Below the pieces are notes generated by a model. The model had not been told where the DNA came from. It worked only from the letters and a program-made list of their open reading frames with translations, and did not search any database. The translations under genes and the position numbers were made by a program. From assembly GCA_947646735.1 (NCBI GenBank), contig CANTFK010000346.1:1-36216 (forward strand): 36,216 nt of DNA, given 5' to 3'. The stretch is from Peronospora farinosa. Lineage: Eukaryota; Oomycota; Peronosporomycetes; Peronosporales; Peronosporaceae. Positions 18,420-27,393 of this stretch are shown piece after piece (within the stretch, counting starts at the first letter, position 1; every line of letters begins with the position of its first letter).

Positions 18420-19558
18420 TTAATGGGTCGACGCTGTTGACAACACTATAGTGTCATCATCAAAGAGCACTGGCATTTCTTGCCGTGCCTCCTTTGTGAC
18501 ACCTATAGGTGTCGTGACCACTGCTAAATTAGCAGTGTCACTAGGGCAACCTTGGCCCTCTTTGGCATTCGCACCGAGCGAAGTGAGGGGCCCTCCCCCA
18601 CTAAGACTCGGGCTGCGTACAAACGAGACTGGCGTTCGAGGATGACGCAGTCCGTTAATGTAAAACGGTGTTTCACCCGTACTGGCGTGAACACTGTTAT
18701 TAATAGCGAACTCCACGAATGGCAATTGCTTGCTCCATTCTTTAGGAGTCGCTACTGTACGCAACACATCCGCCACGACTCGATTGGCCCGTTCTGTTTG
18801 GCCATCGGTCTGGGGATGATCAGCGGTTGACATGTGGAGCTTGCTACCCAGCTGCTCGAACACATGTCGCCAAAAACCCGACGTAAAACGCGGATCCCGG
18901 TCCGATACTATGGACTCGGGCATCCCGTGTAGTCGATACACGTGATCCAGGAACAAGAGGGCAGCCTCTTTTCCTGAGATCTTGGTGCTACATGGTGCCA
19001 AATGCACCATCTTGCTCAGTCTGTCTACAAAGACGACGAGCCCCGTCCTGCCTTTATGGTCAGGCGGTAAGCCAAACATGAAGTCCAAACTGACCGACTT
19101 CCAACATTCAGTTGGAATCGGCAGTGGCTTCAGTGGCGCACTGTTTGAAGGTGCAATCTTTATGCGCTGACACTCTTCGCAAGAGCGAATATAGTTGACC
19201 ACCCACCGATATAGGTGGGGCCACCAAAATTCCTCTGACACTCGTAAGAATGTCTTTTCACGGCCCAGATGCCCACTAGATGGCGCATCATGGCACTCGT
19301 GAAGTATCATCAGCTTGAGATCTGTGTCATGAGGGACATAGATTCTCAAGGGATCACAGGGTGACAGTTGATGCCATAACAGGCCACACTGTAACTAAAG
19401 CGATTTAACTTCGCTTTGAGGTGCGACGGAAGGGTAACCTTTCGTCCACCAAAATGATCCAACAGCAGGCGACAATGTTCGTCCTGACTGTAACACTCCT
19501 TGATATCGGAGGCCATTGAGCTCGTCACATGGTAGGCCTTCATGGCTGCCAATGTTGA
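18420..19558 (-). pseudogene. Pol of element 1: integrase N-terminal and core region, frameshifted
   Basis: After the in-frame TAG (19561-19559) the RNase H frame reopens (19558-19346, ending in NRFSYS) and then loses frame. By comparison with the next frame (GLLWHQLSPCDPLRIYV) one base is missing near 19398. The integrase then runs to 18420: HHCC zinc site (HECHDAPSSGHLG, CEECQRIK), core Asp in VSLDFMFGLP, second Asp in VSDRDPRFTS, and Glu in TDGQTERANR. All catalytic residues are kept. A TAA at 18422-18420 cuts it from its tail. Integrase would insert the cDNA into the genome in the nucleus. Confidence 0.9.
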
Positions 19559-22258
19559 CTACTCAACTTGTGCGTTCGCACGAGACACACTATCCTGGTG
19601 TCTTGCCTCGAAGTCTGGTCTGCGCGATAACGCGTCAGCCAAGACATTTGACTTACCCGGCTTATATTCAACTTTGAAATTAAATTCAGAGAAGAATGTT
19701 AGCCATCTTGCCATTCTCGGCGAGAGGTGCGGTGAATTTATAGCGGTCCGCAGTGATGCGTGATCCGTATAAACCACAAAAGGTTCGGTGCCCAAGAGGT
19801 GCACCCGAAACTTCACAAGGGCATACTTAATTGAAAGTAGCTCCTTGTCATGCACAGGGTAATTCAGCTCGGCAGCTTTTAAAAGCCGAGACTGATAAGA
19901 AATGACACGGTCAACGCCGTCGTCATCCTTCTGCATGAGCGCGCTGCCGATTGCAAAATTGCTTGCATCGCAGACGACGCTAAAGGGCTTATCCGCGTCT
20001 GGCAATGCCAAGACCGGTGCCTCTACAAGAGATTGCTTCACTGAAGTGAACGCATCTTCTTGTTCCTTTGACCAAGTCCATTCTGTATCCTTTTTTAAAA
20101 GGTCAGACAACGGCTTGGTCTGCTCCGCATAATTCTTACTGTACTTATGCAAGTAATTAGCGAGCCCAAGGAATTGGCGCAGATCCTTCACATGACGTGG
20201 GACTGGCCATTCCTTTACAGCCTTTACCTTTTCTGGGTCTGCTCGTACACCATGTGCACCTACGATGCAGCCCAGTACAGGTATCTCGGGGACCCCTATT
20301 ACGCACTTTTGCAAGTTCACGTATAATTGGGCGTCACCCAGAGTCTGCAACACAGCGTCTAAATGACGCTTGTGCGACTCTATCGCGCTCAGACCGTCCT
20401 CCGCCCTACTATGCACGAATACATCGTCAAAGTAATGGGGCGCGTAGGCACGGTGCTGACGCATCACGTGAGCCACTACTCGGTTGAATGTTGCCGGAGC
20501 ATTTTTCAACCCTTGTGGCATCACAAGCCACTCCCACAGCATACCGCTTGGGGTGCTTACTGCCGTTTTGGCTACATCGGTATCTCTCATGAGAACCTGA
20601 TAGTAGCCATCCTTCAGATCCAACGCGGAAAAGATAGTTGACTTTCCCATGGAATTCAACAAGACATCTTTCCGCGGGATCGGCGTTTGAGCTGGAATGG
20701 TGGCCGTGTTCAGCTTATTATAAGCGTGAACCACGCGCCATCCACCCGTGGCTTTACGCACACAGAAGGTCGGGCTGCAGTGAGGCGACTTGCTCTCACG
20801 TACATGTCCCGCCTTAGCTCGCTTGTCGAAGAACTCATCGATGTAATCGACTTGTTCCTTCGGCAACGGCCATTGCCTGGTCACACAATACTTGGTGCCA
20901 GGCTCCAGGTCAATTTCGTGCCTGATGCCCCTATCGGCCGGTAGGCGGCTCGGCACTTCTGCTGGAAACACATCACGGTGTTTCCACAGAACATCATAGA
21001 ACGGGCTGTCCTTCAAGGCATCCCAGCCTTGAGCAGCGAACCGTTTCTTTTTGTCGGTCTCCAAGACGCTCTCATCCGCTGTGGATGAAGAGCAACAGTC
21101 CACTACGTTCTCTTCTGGAACTGGTGCGACTATCTCGTGGATCTTTCCTTCCTTTAGTTCGGACAGGAACAGATCCCACGTCATCTCCGAGAGATTTACT
21201 ATCTCCTCGGCAGATGCCAAGACAAGTTGGAGCACCTCAACTGAGGATGCCTCCGGCATTTTGTCTTCAACGACCTCGAAAAATTTGTTCGTAGGTCCGT
21301 CCTCTTGGACCGAGACTGATCCATGGGTCACTCGTTTCGACGTGCCCTTGATCGTCTTAATACGTCTGGTGCTCGTTCTTCGAGTCACCACGACCTTTGA
21401 CCTGGAAGAAGGTGTCGTTGCTATCTCAGCTAACGCACTCCTTCCAACCGCACCAGGCTCTTGGCTCTGTGCCAGTTCTTGTGGCGCTTGACTTCCTGTC
21501 AGCCCACGATCAACTGCCACAGGCTCTCGGCTCTGTGCAGGACTATTGGACGCATGACTACCTGTCATCGCCCCATTCACTACACCAGTCTTTTCGACCT
21601 GGGTAGGAATATGTGTCACCTGGCTTTCCGCCAGTGCACTCACAACTACACCACTCCTTTCGAGCTGGGTAGTTCCTGGTGTCGATTGACATACCGTCAT
21701 CGCACCCTCGACTGTGTTGGACACAGCATCAGTCACATAAGCCTCTCGCAAGAGCACATCCTTTCCGGTGTCTTGCGTAGAGCTAGCGACTGTGCGTGTA
21801 CGCCAGTCTATCCATGGTTGATGTTTAGCCAACCAAGGCATGCCTAGGATGAGGTCGTACGGACTCTCCATACCTAGCACTGTGAACTTCTCTTTACAAG
21901 AGAAGTCACTAAAACTGAAGGCGAGTTCAACTTGAACTCCCTCCGATTTGACGAGCGCGCCGTTCGCTAAACGAACGATCGCCTCTTCTCGCTTGCCATC
22001 CTGGCAAAGCGACTCATAACTCGCCGGTCTCTTTTTTAGAGCCGCGAGTTTCACAAAGTTTTGTGATGCACCCGAATCCACGAGAAGGGTCATCACTTGG
22101 TCATAGCCTCGTACTCGAGCGCTATAGACCAAAAGGGTTGAGGTCCGACCTTTCGGAACCTCGGGGACTATGCTACCCATTTGTTCGATCACTCTGAACT
22201 TAGGGGTAGCTTCAGAGTCCGCGACAGTAGGGCATCCCGCCCCTACTGCGCTGCCGCA
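19559..22258 (-). CDS. Pol of element 1: protease, reverse transcriptase, RNase H
   Basis: The frame is open from the gag overlap to a TAG at 19561-19559. Counting from codon 22192 (a GTG; no ATG start is needed if made by frameshift): aspartic protease DSGAS with Asp39, then LILGMPWL near residue 118; a spacer of about 200 residues with imperfect repeats; RT starting near LPADRGIRHEIDL, with catalytic YFDD at 587-590 (about 20434); RNase H Asp742 (VCDAS), Glu784 (DKELL), Asp810 (YTDH). It ends after LADALSRRPDF, where the integrase linker begins. The protein would mature Gag-Pol, copy the RNA to DNA and degrade the RNA strand, inside cytoplasmic particles. All catalytic residues are present. 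Confidence 0.93.
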   Translation of the reverse strand, partial: CGSAVGAGCPTVADSEATPKFRVIEQMGSIVPEVPKGRTSTLLVYSARVRGYDQVMTLLVDSGASQNFVKLAALKKRPASYESLCQDGKREEAIVRLANGALVKSEGVQVELAFSFSDFSCKEKFTVLGMESPYDLILGMPWLAKHQPWIDWRTRTVASSTQDTGKDVLLREAYVTDAVSNTVEGAMTVCQSTPGTTQLERSGVVVSALAESQVTHIPTQVEKTGVVNGAMTGSHASNSPAQSREPVAVDRGLTGSQAPQELAQSQEPGAVGRSALAEIATTPSSRSKVVVTRRTSTRRIKTIKGTSKRVTHGSVSVQEDGPTNKFFEVVEDKMPEASSVEVLQLVLASAEEIVNLSEMTWDLFLSELKEGKIHEIVAPVPEENVVDCCSSSTADESVLETDKKKRFAAQGWDALKDSPFYDVLWKHRDVFPAEVPSRLPADRGIRHEIDLEPGTKYCVTRQWPLPKEQVDYIDEFFDKRAKAGHVRESKSPHCSPTFCVRKATGGWRVVHAYNKLNTATIPAQTPIPRKDVLLNSMGKSTIFSALDLKDGYYQVLMRDTDVAKTAVSTPSGMLWEWLVMPQGLKNAPATFNRVVAHVMRQHRAYAPHYFDDVFVHSRAEDGLSAIESHKRHLDAVLQTLGDAQLYVNLQKCVIGVPEIPVLGCIVGAHGVRADPEKVKAVKEWPVPRHVKDLRQFLGLANYLHKYSKNYAEQTKPLSDLLKKDTEWTWSKEQEDAFTSVKQSLVEAPVLALPDADKPFSVVCDASNFAIGSALMQKDDDGVDRVISYQSRLLKAAELNYPVHDKELLSIKYALVKFRVHLLGTEPFVVYTDHASLRTAINSPHLSPRMARWLTFFSEFNFKVEYKPGKSNVLADALSRRPDFEARHQDSVSRANAQVE
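21440..21700 (-). repeat. Imperfect tandem repeats in the protease-RT spacer of Pol
   Basis: The protein reads successive units of the form E(R/K)(S/T)GVV..AL..SQ....P.Q and REPVAVDRGLTGSQAPQ, about 25-28 residues each. Element 2 lacks a comparable array, so it appears lineage-specific. Confidence 0.6.
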
Positions 22259-22264
22259 TTTCCC
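22240..22264 (-). promoter_or_regulatory. Candidate -1 ribosomal frameshift signal at the gag-pol overlap
   Basis: On the minus strand, in the gag frame, the codons TCG GGA AAT contain the heptamer G GGA AAT (22264-22258), which fits X XXY YYZ. After a 6-nt spacer (GCGGCA) comes a stem: GCGCAGTAGGG pairs with CCCTACTG, one bulged T, and CGC, ending near 22222. The gag stop TAG (22245-22243) lies inside the stem. Pol is open in the -1 frame through the whole overlap. SRV-1 uses the similar GGGAAAC. The stem is partly kept in the relics at 1308-1405 and 4550-4643. Confidence 0.65.
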
Positions 22265-23325
22265 GACCCATCTTGGGCAGGTGCTGAACCCGTGCGTCGT
22301 GCACGCTGGTTTGTCTCACCTCCCTTCGGGTTGGGAGACCTTTTGCTGGATGCCTTAGCACCAGCAGCTACCTTGGTATAGCAGCGAGCCATCATATGGC
22401 CTCGCTTGCCGCACTTGTAGCAGATCACATCTGCATTGCCTAACTCCATAGGAGTGGCATCAGACTTCTCGGACGACGGCCTGTAATAGGCTGTCGCCGA
22501 GGCGCTGTTGTAGGATTGCTCCTCAACTAAGGCAATGTCAATTGCCTCTTCCATCGTCGCTGGCACCTTTCTGAAAAGGGCCTGACGCGATGGGCCATGC
22601 CTAAGTCCATTCATGAACGTGGCTACCTTGATACGCTCTGGTATCGGTTCCCCATTGATGGACGCCGACAGCGAACGCATCTCCTGCACAAATTCTTGCA
22701 GAGAGCGTTTCGCCTGTCGTGCTACAACGAAGCGCGCCATAAGCAACACTTCGTTGTTAGGCGGCTGATACATGGCGCGAATCTTTGACTTAAAGATCGC
22801 CCATGATGGAAATGCATCAGCATTTGCCATCAGCGCAGAGTATGCCCACTCTGACGCTTTGCCACGCAAGTTGGACATGGCATACGACACCATTCTGGTG
22901 TCGTCTTCGATGAGCTGCGCCACTCCACATTGCTCCACTGCTAATAGCCAGTGAACAATCGTGTGAGGGCTAGTTCCATCGAACTTCGGAGGGTCCATCC
23001 GAATGGGCCTCGGTTGAGCAGGCCGGGCAGAGAGCGTCTCAACAGTCCTGTTGAGCGCCTCATTACGTGCCTGCTCAAGCCTAAGCTCATCCTGAGTCTT
23101 AGTGATGGACTCAGCGGTGGCTTGGCTGTTTACCTCGGACGCGTTTCTACGCTGTCCGAGCACAAACGCCTCAAATTGCTCCAACTGAGCAACATGTTGC
23201 TCAGGAGGACAATGCAAGAGATTGACCAGGGCTTGTTCACCAAGTCCCTGCGCCATATGCTCTGCCAACTCCCTATGATGTTGGGAGAGGTGAGGGAAGT
23301 CACTCCAGTCCATATTAAGGACCAT
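22243..23325 (-). CDS. Gag of element 1
   Basis: About 360 residues from ATG 23325 (MVLNMDWSDF) to TAG 22245-22243. The ATG is chosen because the relic at 6009 has an ATG at the same place; the frame stays open upstream through a GTG at 23340. There is a helical N-terminal part, a central retrotransposon capsid (PPKFDG, WLLAVEQC, YQPPNNEV, FVQEMRSLS, FMNGLRHG, EEAIDIA) and a C-terminal CCHC knuckle CYKCGKRGHMMARC followed by a basic Lys/Arg tail. Gag packages the element RNA into virus-like particles. The frame is uninterrupted, unlike pol. Confidence 0.95.
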   Translation of the reverse strand: MVLNMDWSDFPHLSQHHRELAEHMAQGLGEQALVNLLHCPPEQHVAQLEQFEAFVLGQRRNASEVNSQATAESITKTQDELRLEQARNEALNRTVETLSARPAQPRPIRMDPPKFDGTSPHTIVHWLLAVEQCGVAQLIEDDTRMVSYAMSNLRGKASEWAYSALMANADAFPSWAIFKSKIRAMYQPPNNEVLLMARFVVARQAKRSLQEFVQEMRSLSASINGEPIPERIKVATFMNGLRHGPSRQALFRKVPATMEEAIDIALVEEQSYNSASATAYYRPSSEKSDATPMELGNADVICYKCGKRGHMMARCYTKVAAGAKASSKRSPNPKGGETNQRARRTGSAPAQDGSGNAAAQ

Positions 23326-23365
23326 GTCAACCACACGCACGCTCAGAGAGACGGGTCGTGGGAAG

Positions 23366-23382
23366 GACTACTAGTGCTACCA
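23366..23382 (-). promoter_or_regulatory. Primer-binding site of element 1
   Basis: Minus strand TGGTAGCACTAGTAG starts 2 nt inside the 5' LTR end, with the same gap and first nine bases as in element 2. Confidence 0.65.
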
Positions 23383-23384
23383 AG

Positions 23385-23993
23385 TGTAGACGGGCACTTC
23401 TATGAAGTTGCCTCGTACTACGAGCACACACCTTATGCACAAGCGAGGAAGCGGTTATACCGTCTTACCTTCGCGTGCGAGGGTGGTTGGGAGGTTGGTC
23501 GACTGCTTAAGCAGTCGTACCACCAGTTGCCTCTCGCTTAAGCGAGAGTGCAACGAACTTCTTAACAAGAAGGCACCGACGTCACGTAGAAGCTTTTCAG
23601 CTTCTCGTGCGTGGTGCTTCGGTTTAAGGAAATTCAAGACTGAGATATATTTAATTAATTATAACTAAATATATGTTTTAACTACTGATTGGCTATATAT
23701 ATATATATATATATATAGATCGGATACGCGACTCTTTAGAAGCGTATCCTGTCGCATGATCTTAAATCTAGATTTAAGATCGCAACTGACGTCCTTCTGA
23801 GACGTCGCGATGCCTAGCTTCAACTAGCGTCATCCCTTCTCATGTGAATCCATTAATGGATATCACATTCACGAGGGTGGATCACATTTGTGTATCGCAC
23901 CCAAGTGACTGGTCAAAAGTAATCATGGATACTTTTAGACCAAACATTAAGTATATTACTTAATGTTTACGTGTAACTAGGTACCCTGTTACA
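23385..23993 (-). repeat. 5' LTR of element 1
   Basis: 609 bp, sense start TGTAACAGGG and sense end CCGTCTACA. It holds a series of perfect hairpins: CGACTGCTTAAGCAGTCG (23500-23517), CTCTCGCTTAAGCGAGAG (23531-23548), a 9-bp ATATATTTA stem (23645-23674), GGATACGC/GCGTATCC (23722-23749), a 24-bp palindrome centred on CTAG (23758-23781), a bulged 12-bp stem (23910-23942) and an 11-bp stem (23943-23967). The 88-codon frame seen in both LTRs just reads through this structure. Confidence 0.95.
23693..23717. repeat. TA dinucleotide microsatellite in the 5' LTR
   Basis: Shorter than its partner in the 3' LTR. Confidence 0.9.
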
Positions 23994-23998
23994 ACAGA
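23994..23998 (+). repeat. Target-site duplication of element 1 (right)
   Basis: ACAGA, identical to 15831-15835. Confidence 0.93.
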
Positions 23999-24093
23999 TA
24001 TCCCACTACGTTTCAACTAGGACCCCGCCGTTTCGAACTATAACCCGCAATCTTTAATTGCTTGCACTTGCTGAATAAATCTCGGCAAAAGTT

Positions 24094-25919
24094 ATGCCAA
24101 TTACTACTTTGTCGTCGAAGATCGTGCTACGAGTGCATCAATTTGCATCCAACAAAACCGAATACACGAGAGATCAAATGACATTAGTTGCAACCAACGG
24201 AATTGTGGTGGGCAAGGGATTCCAAGCTAATTTCAAGCTTTATGATGATTCGGAGGTCGATGCTGCTCACGGGACATTGGAATGCACTCTTGGGCTCGGG
24301 GTTTGGGTCTATAGTGATCACAGTCGCTACGGTTCGATACTTAATGGCGATCAAAGTGTTCACAATAATGCAGTGGTAGTGCATCATGGTGATACGTTAA
24401 AGGTCGGTCGGACCGAAGTCTAGTTGAGTCTGATAAGGGGAACGTCGGAAGCAATTCCAGAAGAGAAGGAAGCGAACAACATAGTGTCATCAGTTGGTGT
24501 CAATCAGGAGACCGAGTTAAGTGCACGAAATATTGCACGAATGGCTCGACGTAGAGCGTCAACGTCATGGGAATCGGCGGATGCAGTGTCCAGATTACAG
24601 CAAGCTAAGGAACGACTGCCTCGTATTGAAACATTGGGGCTTGACTTTGTTGCAGTTGAAACATCCATGGCGACGCCTCCGGAGTATACGGTGTCGCCAC
24701 TTTCTGAGACGCGGTGGCGGATTCCTACTGCTAACACAACCGCAGATGCAGCAAAAAATTCCCGTCTCCACTCTTAAAGCAGTACGGACATCCGCAATCG
24801 TTTCATCGACCTCGTGCGCGGTTTGTGGAAGGTTTTGACATGCCGTTCACATCAATACATCAGCAGCCAGAAGCTGAAAATTCAAGTAAGAAGGACCTCC
24901 CACCGCCTTTGGAATATTCGAGCTCTCCAGCGGTGTCTCCGTCGTCTGTAGCGGCACGGCAGCGCTACAATCTCCTTCAGCAACCACCAACTAGTGTACC
25001 TGTCCCAGTGTCTGCATTGATCGCTAAAGTGTCGCTTCCGCCAACAAGTACAGGTGGCTGGCCAAGCTCGCGGCGTGACGATCTTCGCATTCAGGTGTCC
25101 AAGAAGATGGCTGCGGCAGCGCCAGTGGGTGCTGGCAAGGCTACTGTTCCCCGCGTACTTCCAGGAGCACTGGAACCTCAACCACCTGCGTCACCTGTGG
25201 CACAAAGAGACCTTTTAAAACAACAACTATCACTGCAGACCATTCTGCAGGCCAAATTTGAAGAGAAAAAACTACTCAAACAGCAGCAGAAGTAGTGGAT
25301 GAGACAAACGATGATGTCTGTCATCTCCAACAACAACGAGATGCTAGCTTCCACGCTGCATCCTCCTGTCGAGAATGAGAAAACGTCGCTTGACACTGAC
25401 CCGAATGAGTTGGTACTGTTTCCCGCACCAACTCCAGTACCCTTACTTGGACTTAGGCAGCACCAGATTCTGAAACCAACTTCACGAGTTTCAGCAGTCA
25501 CATTAGCGTCCCGAGCACGTCTTAACAGCTTCGAAGAAAGATTCAATGAAACAAGATGCAATGCTAAGAAGGGACGTCATAAGACTACAGCGCTGGCAAG
25601 CGAATTACACAAATGGGAGGTCAGACACCGCAATCCCGCCAAGGAAATTGAGCTGCGCAGCTCAGATGAAAGCGTCATTTTCACAGCAACTACGATGATT
25701 ACTTGTCAATGGCGTGCCATGAGCTCGGTACGTCATTCACAGATTGTCCGTTTATCGACTCGACCTCTTGTTTTCGTTAACGTTTGTTGCTGTTTACTCC
25801 CACAGCTCTCATCAAGTTGTACCAGCTCCGTTGATCTTTGCGATTTCCTCGGTTATGAGGAAGAGGAGGATACGGACGACATGATCACGTCGTATACAAC
25901 TCCAAAATGGATCAATTGA
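24094..25919 (+). pseudogene. FHA-domain protein gene, broken
   Basis: The N-terminal 109 codons look like a forkhead-associated domain, a phosphothreonine-binding module: GIVVGKGF (residues 36-43), D-A-A-H at 56-59, SRYGSILNGD at 77-86 and HGDTLKVGR at 98-106. The canonical Arg after the first Gly is Lys here. An in-frame TAG (24421-24423) follows; the frame continues to 24777. A one-base loss in the A6 run at about 24753-24758 shifts it to the frame of 24825-25295, another TAG (25293-25295) follows, and the frame ends at 25919 after an acidic EEEEDTDDM segment. The later parts are Ser/Pro/Gln-rich. Nibrin-like or other FHA proteins are possible; the family is not identified. The lesions could be true decay or assembly errors. 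Confidence 0.5.
25728..25805 (+). other. Probable 78-bp intron in the FHA-type gene
   Basis: GTACGT donor, pyrimidine-rich end and CCCACAG acceptor. It sits exactly between codons (phase 0), and its removal keeps the frame (TCG then CTC TCA). Confidence 0.5.
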
Positions 25920-26134
25920 GCTGCTACGCTCTTGATTCTAAGCAAATTTGCTGGATTGTTGTCAGTGACTTCTGAGTTCTGGTAAGTTGTCGTACTGGGT
26001 TAGTCCATATGCTTTGGTGCCTTTAGCTTTAGCATATCTGCGTTGTATCATTCCCATTTTTATATATAAAGTAGCTGATGAGAAGTGCTGCTGTGGTTGC
26101 AGGTATCAGGAATCAATTCCACTGCACAATGACC

Positions 26135-26529
26135 AACCCAACATTGCGTGCTGTTTGTACTCACTCATTTTCTTGGTGTTGATGCAGAAAATCGTTGTCT
26201 TGTAACCGCAAAAAAAACATCGTCACACCTACATGGTACGCAAGCATAACCCCGATAGCATAAAGGTTCACCTCTTTCTTCATTTTGCTGATTTAGACGT
26301 ACGGCCAGAGTCTATCAAAGTGGTTCGTGCAAAGCTAAGCAGCACTATAGATCCGACCAAGCTGAACAAGCTTGAAAGCTGTTCCTACAGCTGCTTCACT
26401 TTAAACTTGACAAATCCGGTGGCGTGTTTTCGACTTCAACGAGAAAGGCAGCTTCTTACAGCAGTTTGTTTGTATGAAGAGGTTTTGCAATGCAGAAGCT
26501 TATTTCTTCCAGAAGCTGCATCCGAATGA
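26135..26529 (+). pseudogene. Possible spliced host-gene fragment, unknown product
   Basis: A plus frame with FLGVDAENRCLVTAKKTSS joins, across a good short intron (26236-26296), to DVRPESIKVVRAKLSSTID and runs to the TGA at 26527-26529. Upstream exons are not clear; another plausible GTAAGT..TTGCAG intron lies at about 25981-26101. It could be the 3' end of the FHA-type gene or a separate gene. No domain recognised. Confidence 0.35.
26236..26296 (+). other. Probable 61-bp intron
   Basis: Donor GTACGC after CATG, acceptor TGATTTAG. Splicing restores an open frame that has a TAA inside the intron when unspliced. Confidence 0.45.
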
Positions 26530-27304
26530 TACGAGTATTCATCACAGTGCTGGTGCTTGTTTTGTGCCAGCTACAAGTCACGAGAGTGCAGCATCGACCA
26601 ACAGCACACGTCTCAATGTTACTGACTACTGGATGGAAAACCATCCGTACGTGTACCTTCCTTACTGGAAGCGCCTTCAAAATGGTAAAATTGTACTGAA
26701 GAACGACTCGACCTTCAGTAGCGTACGTGATACAGCTAGGACAAATACGTCATGGATTTCAAGGTGGGTCCTCTCAAGTGAGGGTCAACGCACGCTACGA
26801 AAAGATATATCACGGCTGCTGATGTACAATCTAGTGTCTCCCATGGACTACGGGGACTCGCTGCGGTCTAGTAACGTGCGTCGGCGCCGTAACAAAGCGG
26901 TACGCATGTTTCTAACAGACAACTTGGCACTTCCAGCCTTGAAAATTTTCGGTCGTGTAGCTTGGAATCTCATTCAAAGTCATTACGTTGACTATTTCAA
27001 AGACGAGATGTTCGCGCAGCGTTTAAAGACTATGAACGCTAGTGAGATGATACGAGAATTTAACCTCACACTCCCAATAGAGGCGATCGAAGAGATACAA
27101 GATGAAGATAGCCGACTAAACACAACGCAGGCATACGAGTATGATGGAGAAAAAAAGCGAGCTCAATTATACAGACAGTACCCGCAGCTTTTGAACCATA
27201 CGAGAATTACTCGAACCAGTTTTACACCCGAGCCGATACTTTGCCGCCACCCACATTTCCTGCCGACAGCTATCCGTGGCTTTGGTCTTCGCAGCTTAAC
27301 ATGA
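26490..27304 (+). pseudogene. Secreted, sequon-rich protein gene with a frameshift
   Basis: One frame gives a clear signal peptide from ATG 26490 or, more likely, 26526 (MIRVFITVLVLVLCQLQV). The rest of the protein is in another frame, which is open from 26474 to the TGA at 27302-27304, so one indel lies between about 26580 and 26625. The mature part of about 230 residues has eight N-x-S/T sequons (NST, NVT, NDS, NTS, NAS, NLT, NTT, NHT), which fits a protein that enters the secretory pathway and supports the signal peptide. There is an RRRR patch in the middle. I do not recognise the family, and I see no clear RxLR-dEER pattern. It is followed immediately by the LINE. Confidence 0.5.
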
Positions 27305-27393
27305 GTGAGTGAGAAGGTGAGGTATATTTAAGTACGCGTACGACCCATTATATCCTGTCGACAGGTAACAGAGTTACCGTGGCGACTTCTACT
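27305..27393. other. Junction between host sequence and LINE 3' end
   Basis: The sequence after the host stop codon begins GTGAGTGAGAAGG, an ACTC-type tetranucleotide repeat on the minus strand, and leads to the LINE's last stop. No poly(A) tail or clear target duplication is visible, so the exact LINE end is uncertain. Confidence 0.4.

Larger units (their letters stand above)
15836..23993 (-). mobile_element. Element 1: young full-length Ty3/gypsy chromovirus with antisense gene
   Basis: An LTR retrotransposon of about 8.16 kb on the minus strand, bounded by a perfect 5-bp duplication (ACAGA). Order on minus: 5' LTR (23385-23993), primer site, gag, a -1 overlap, protease-RT-RNase H, integrase, chromodomain, an antisense gene in the 3' region, polypurine tract and 3' LTR (15836-16451). 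By eye the LTRs differ only in the TA microsatellite, so insertion was recent. Pol nevertheless has two stops and one frameshift, so this copy probably cannot move on its own. It inserted about 95 bp upstream of an FHA-type gene and faces away from it. Confidence 0.96.

Noticed and set aside
21051..21491. 146-codon plus frame opposite Pol of element 1
   Set aside because: It lies wholly opposite the well-supported Pol frame, has no counterpart in element 2 and shows no domain, unlike the 16472 antisense frame.
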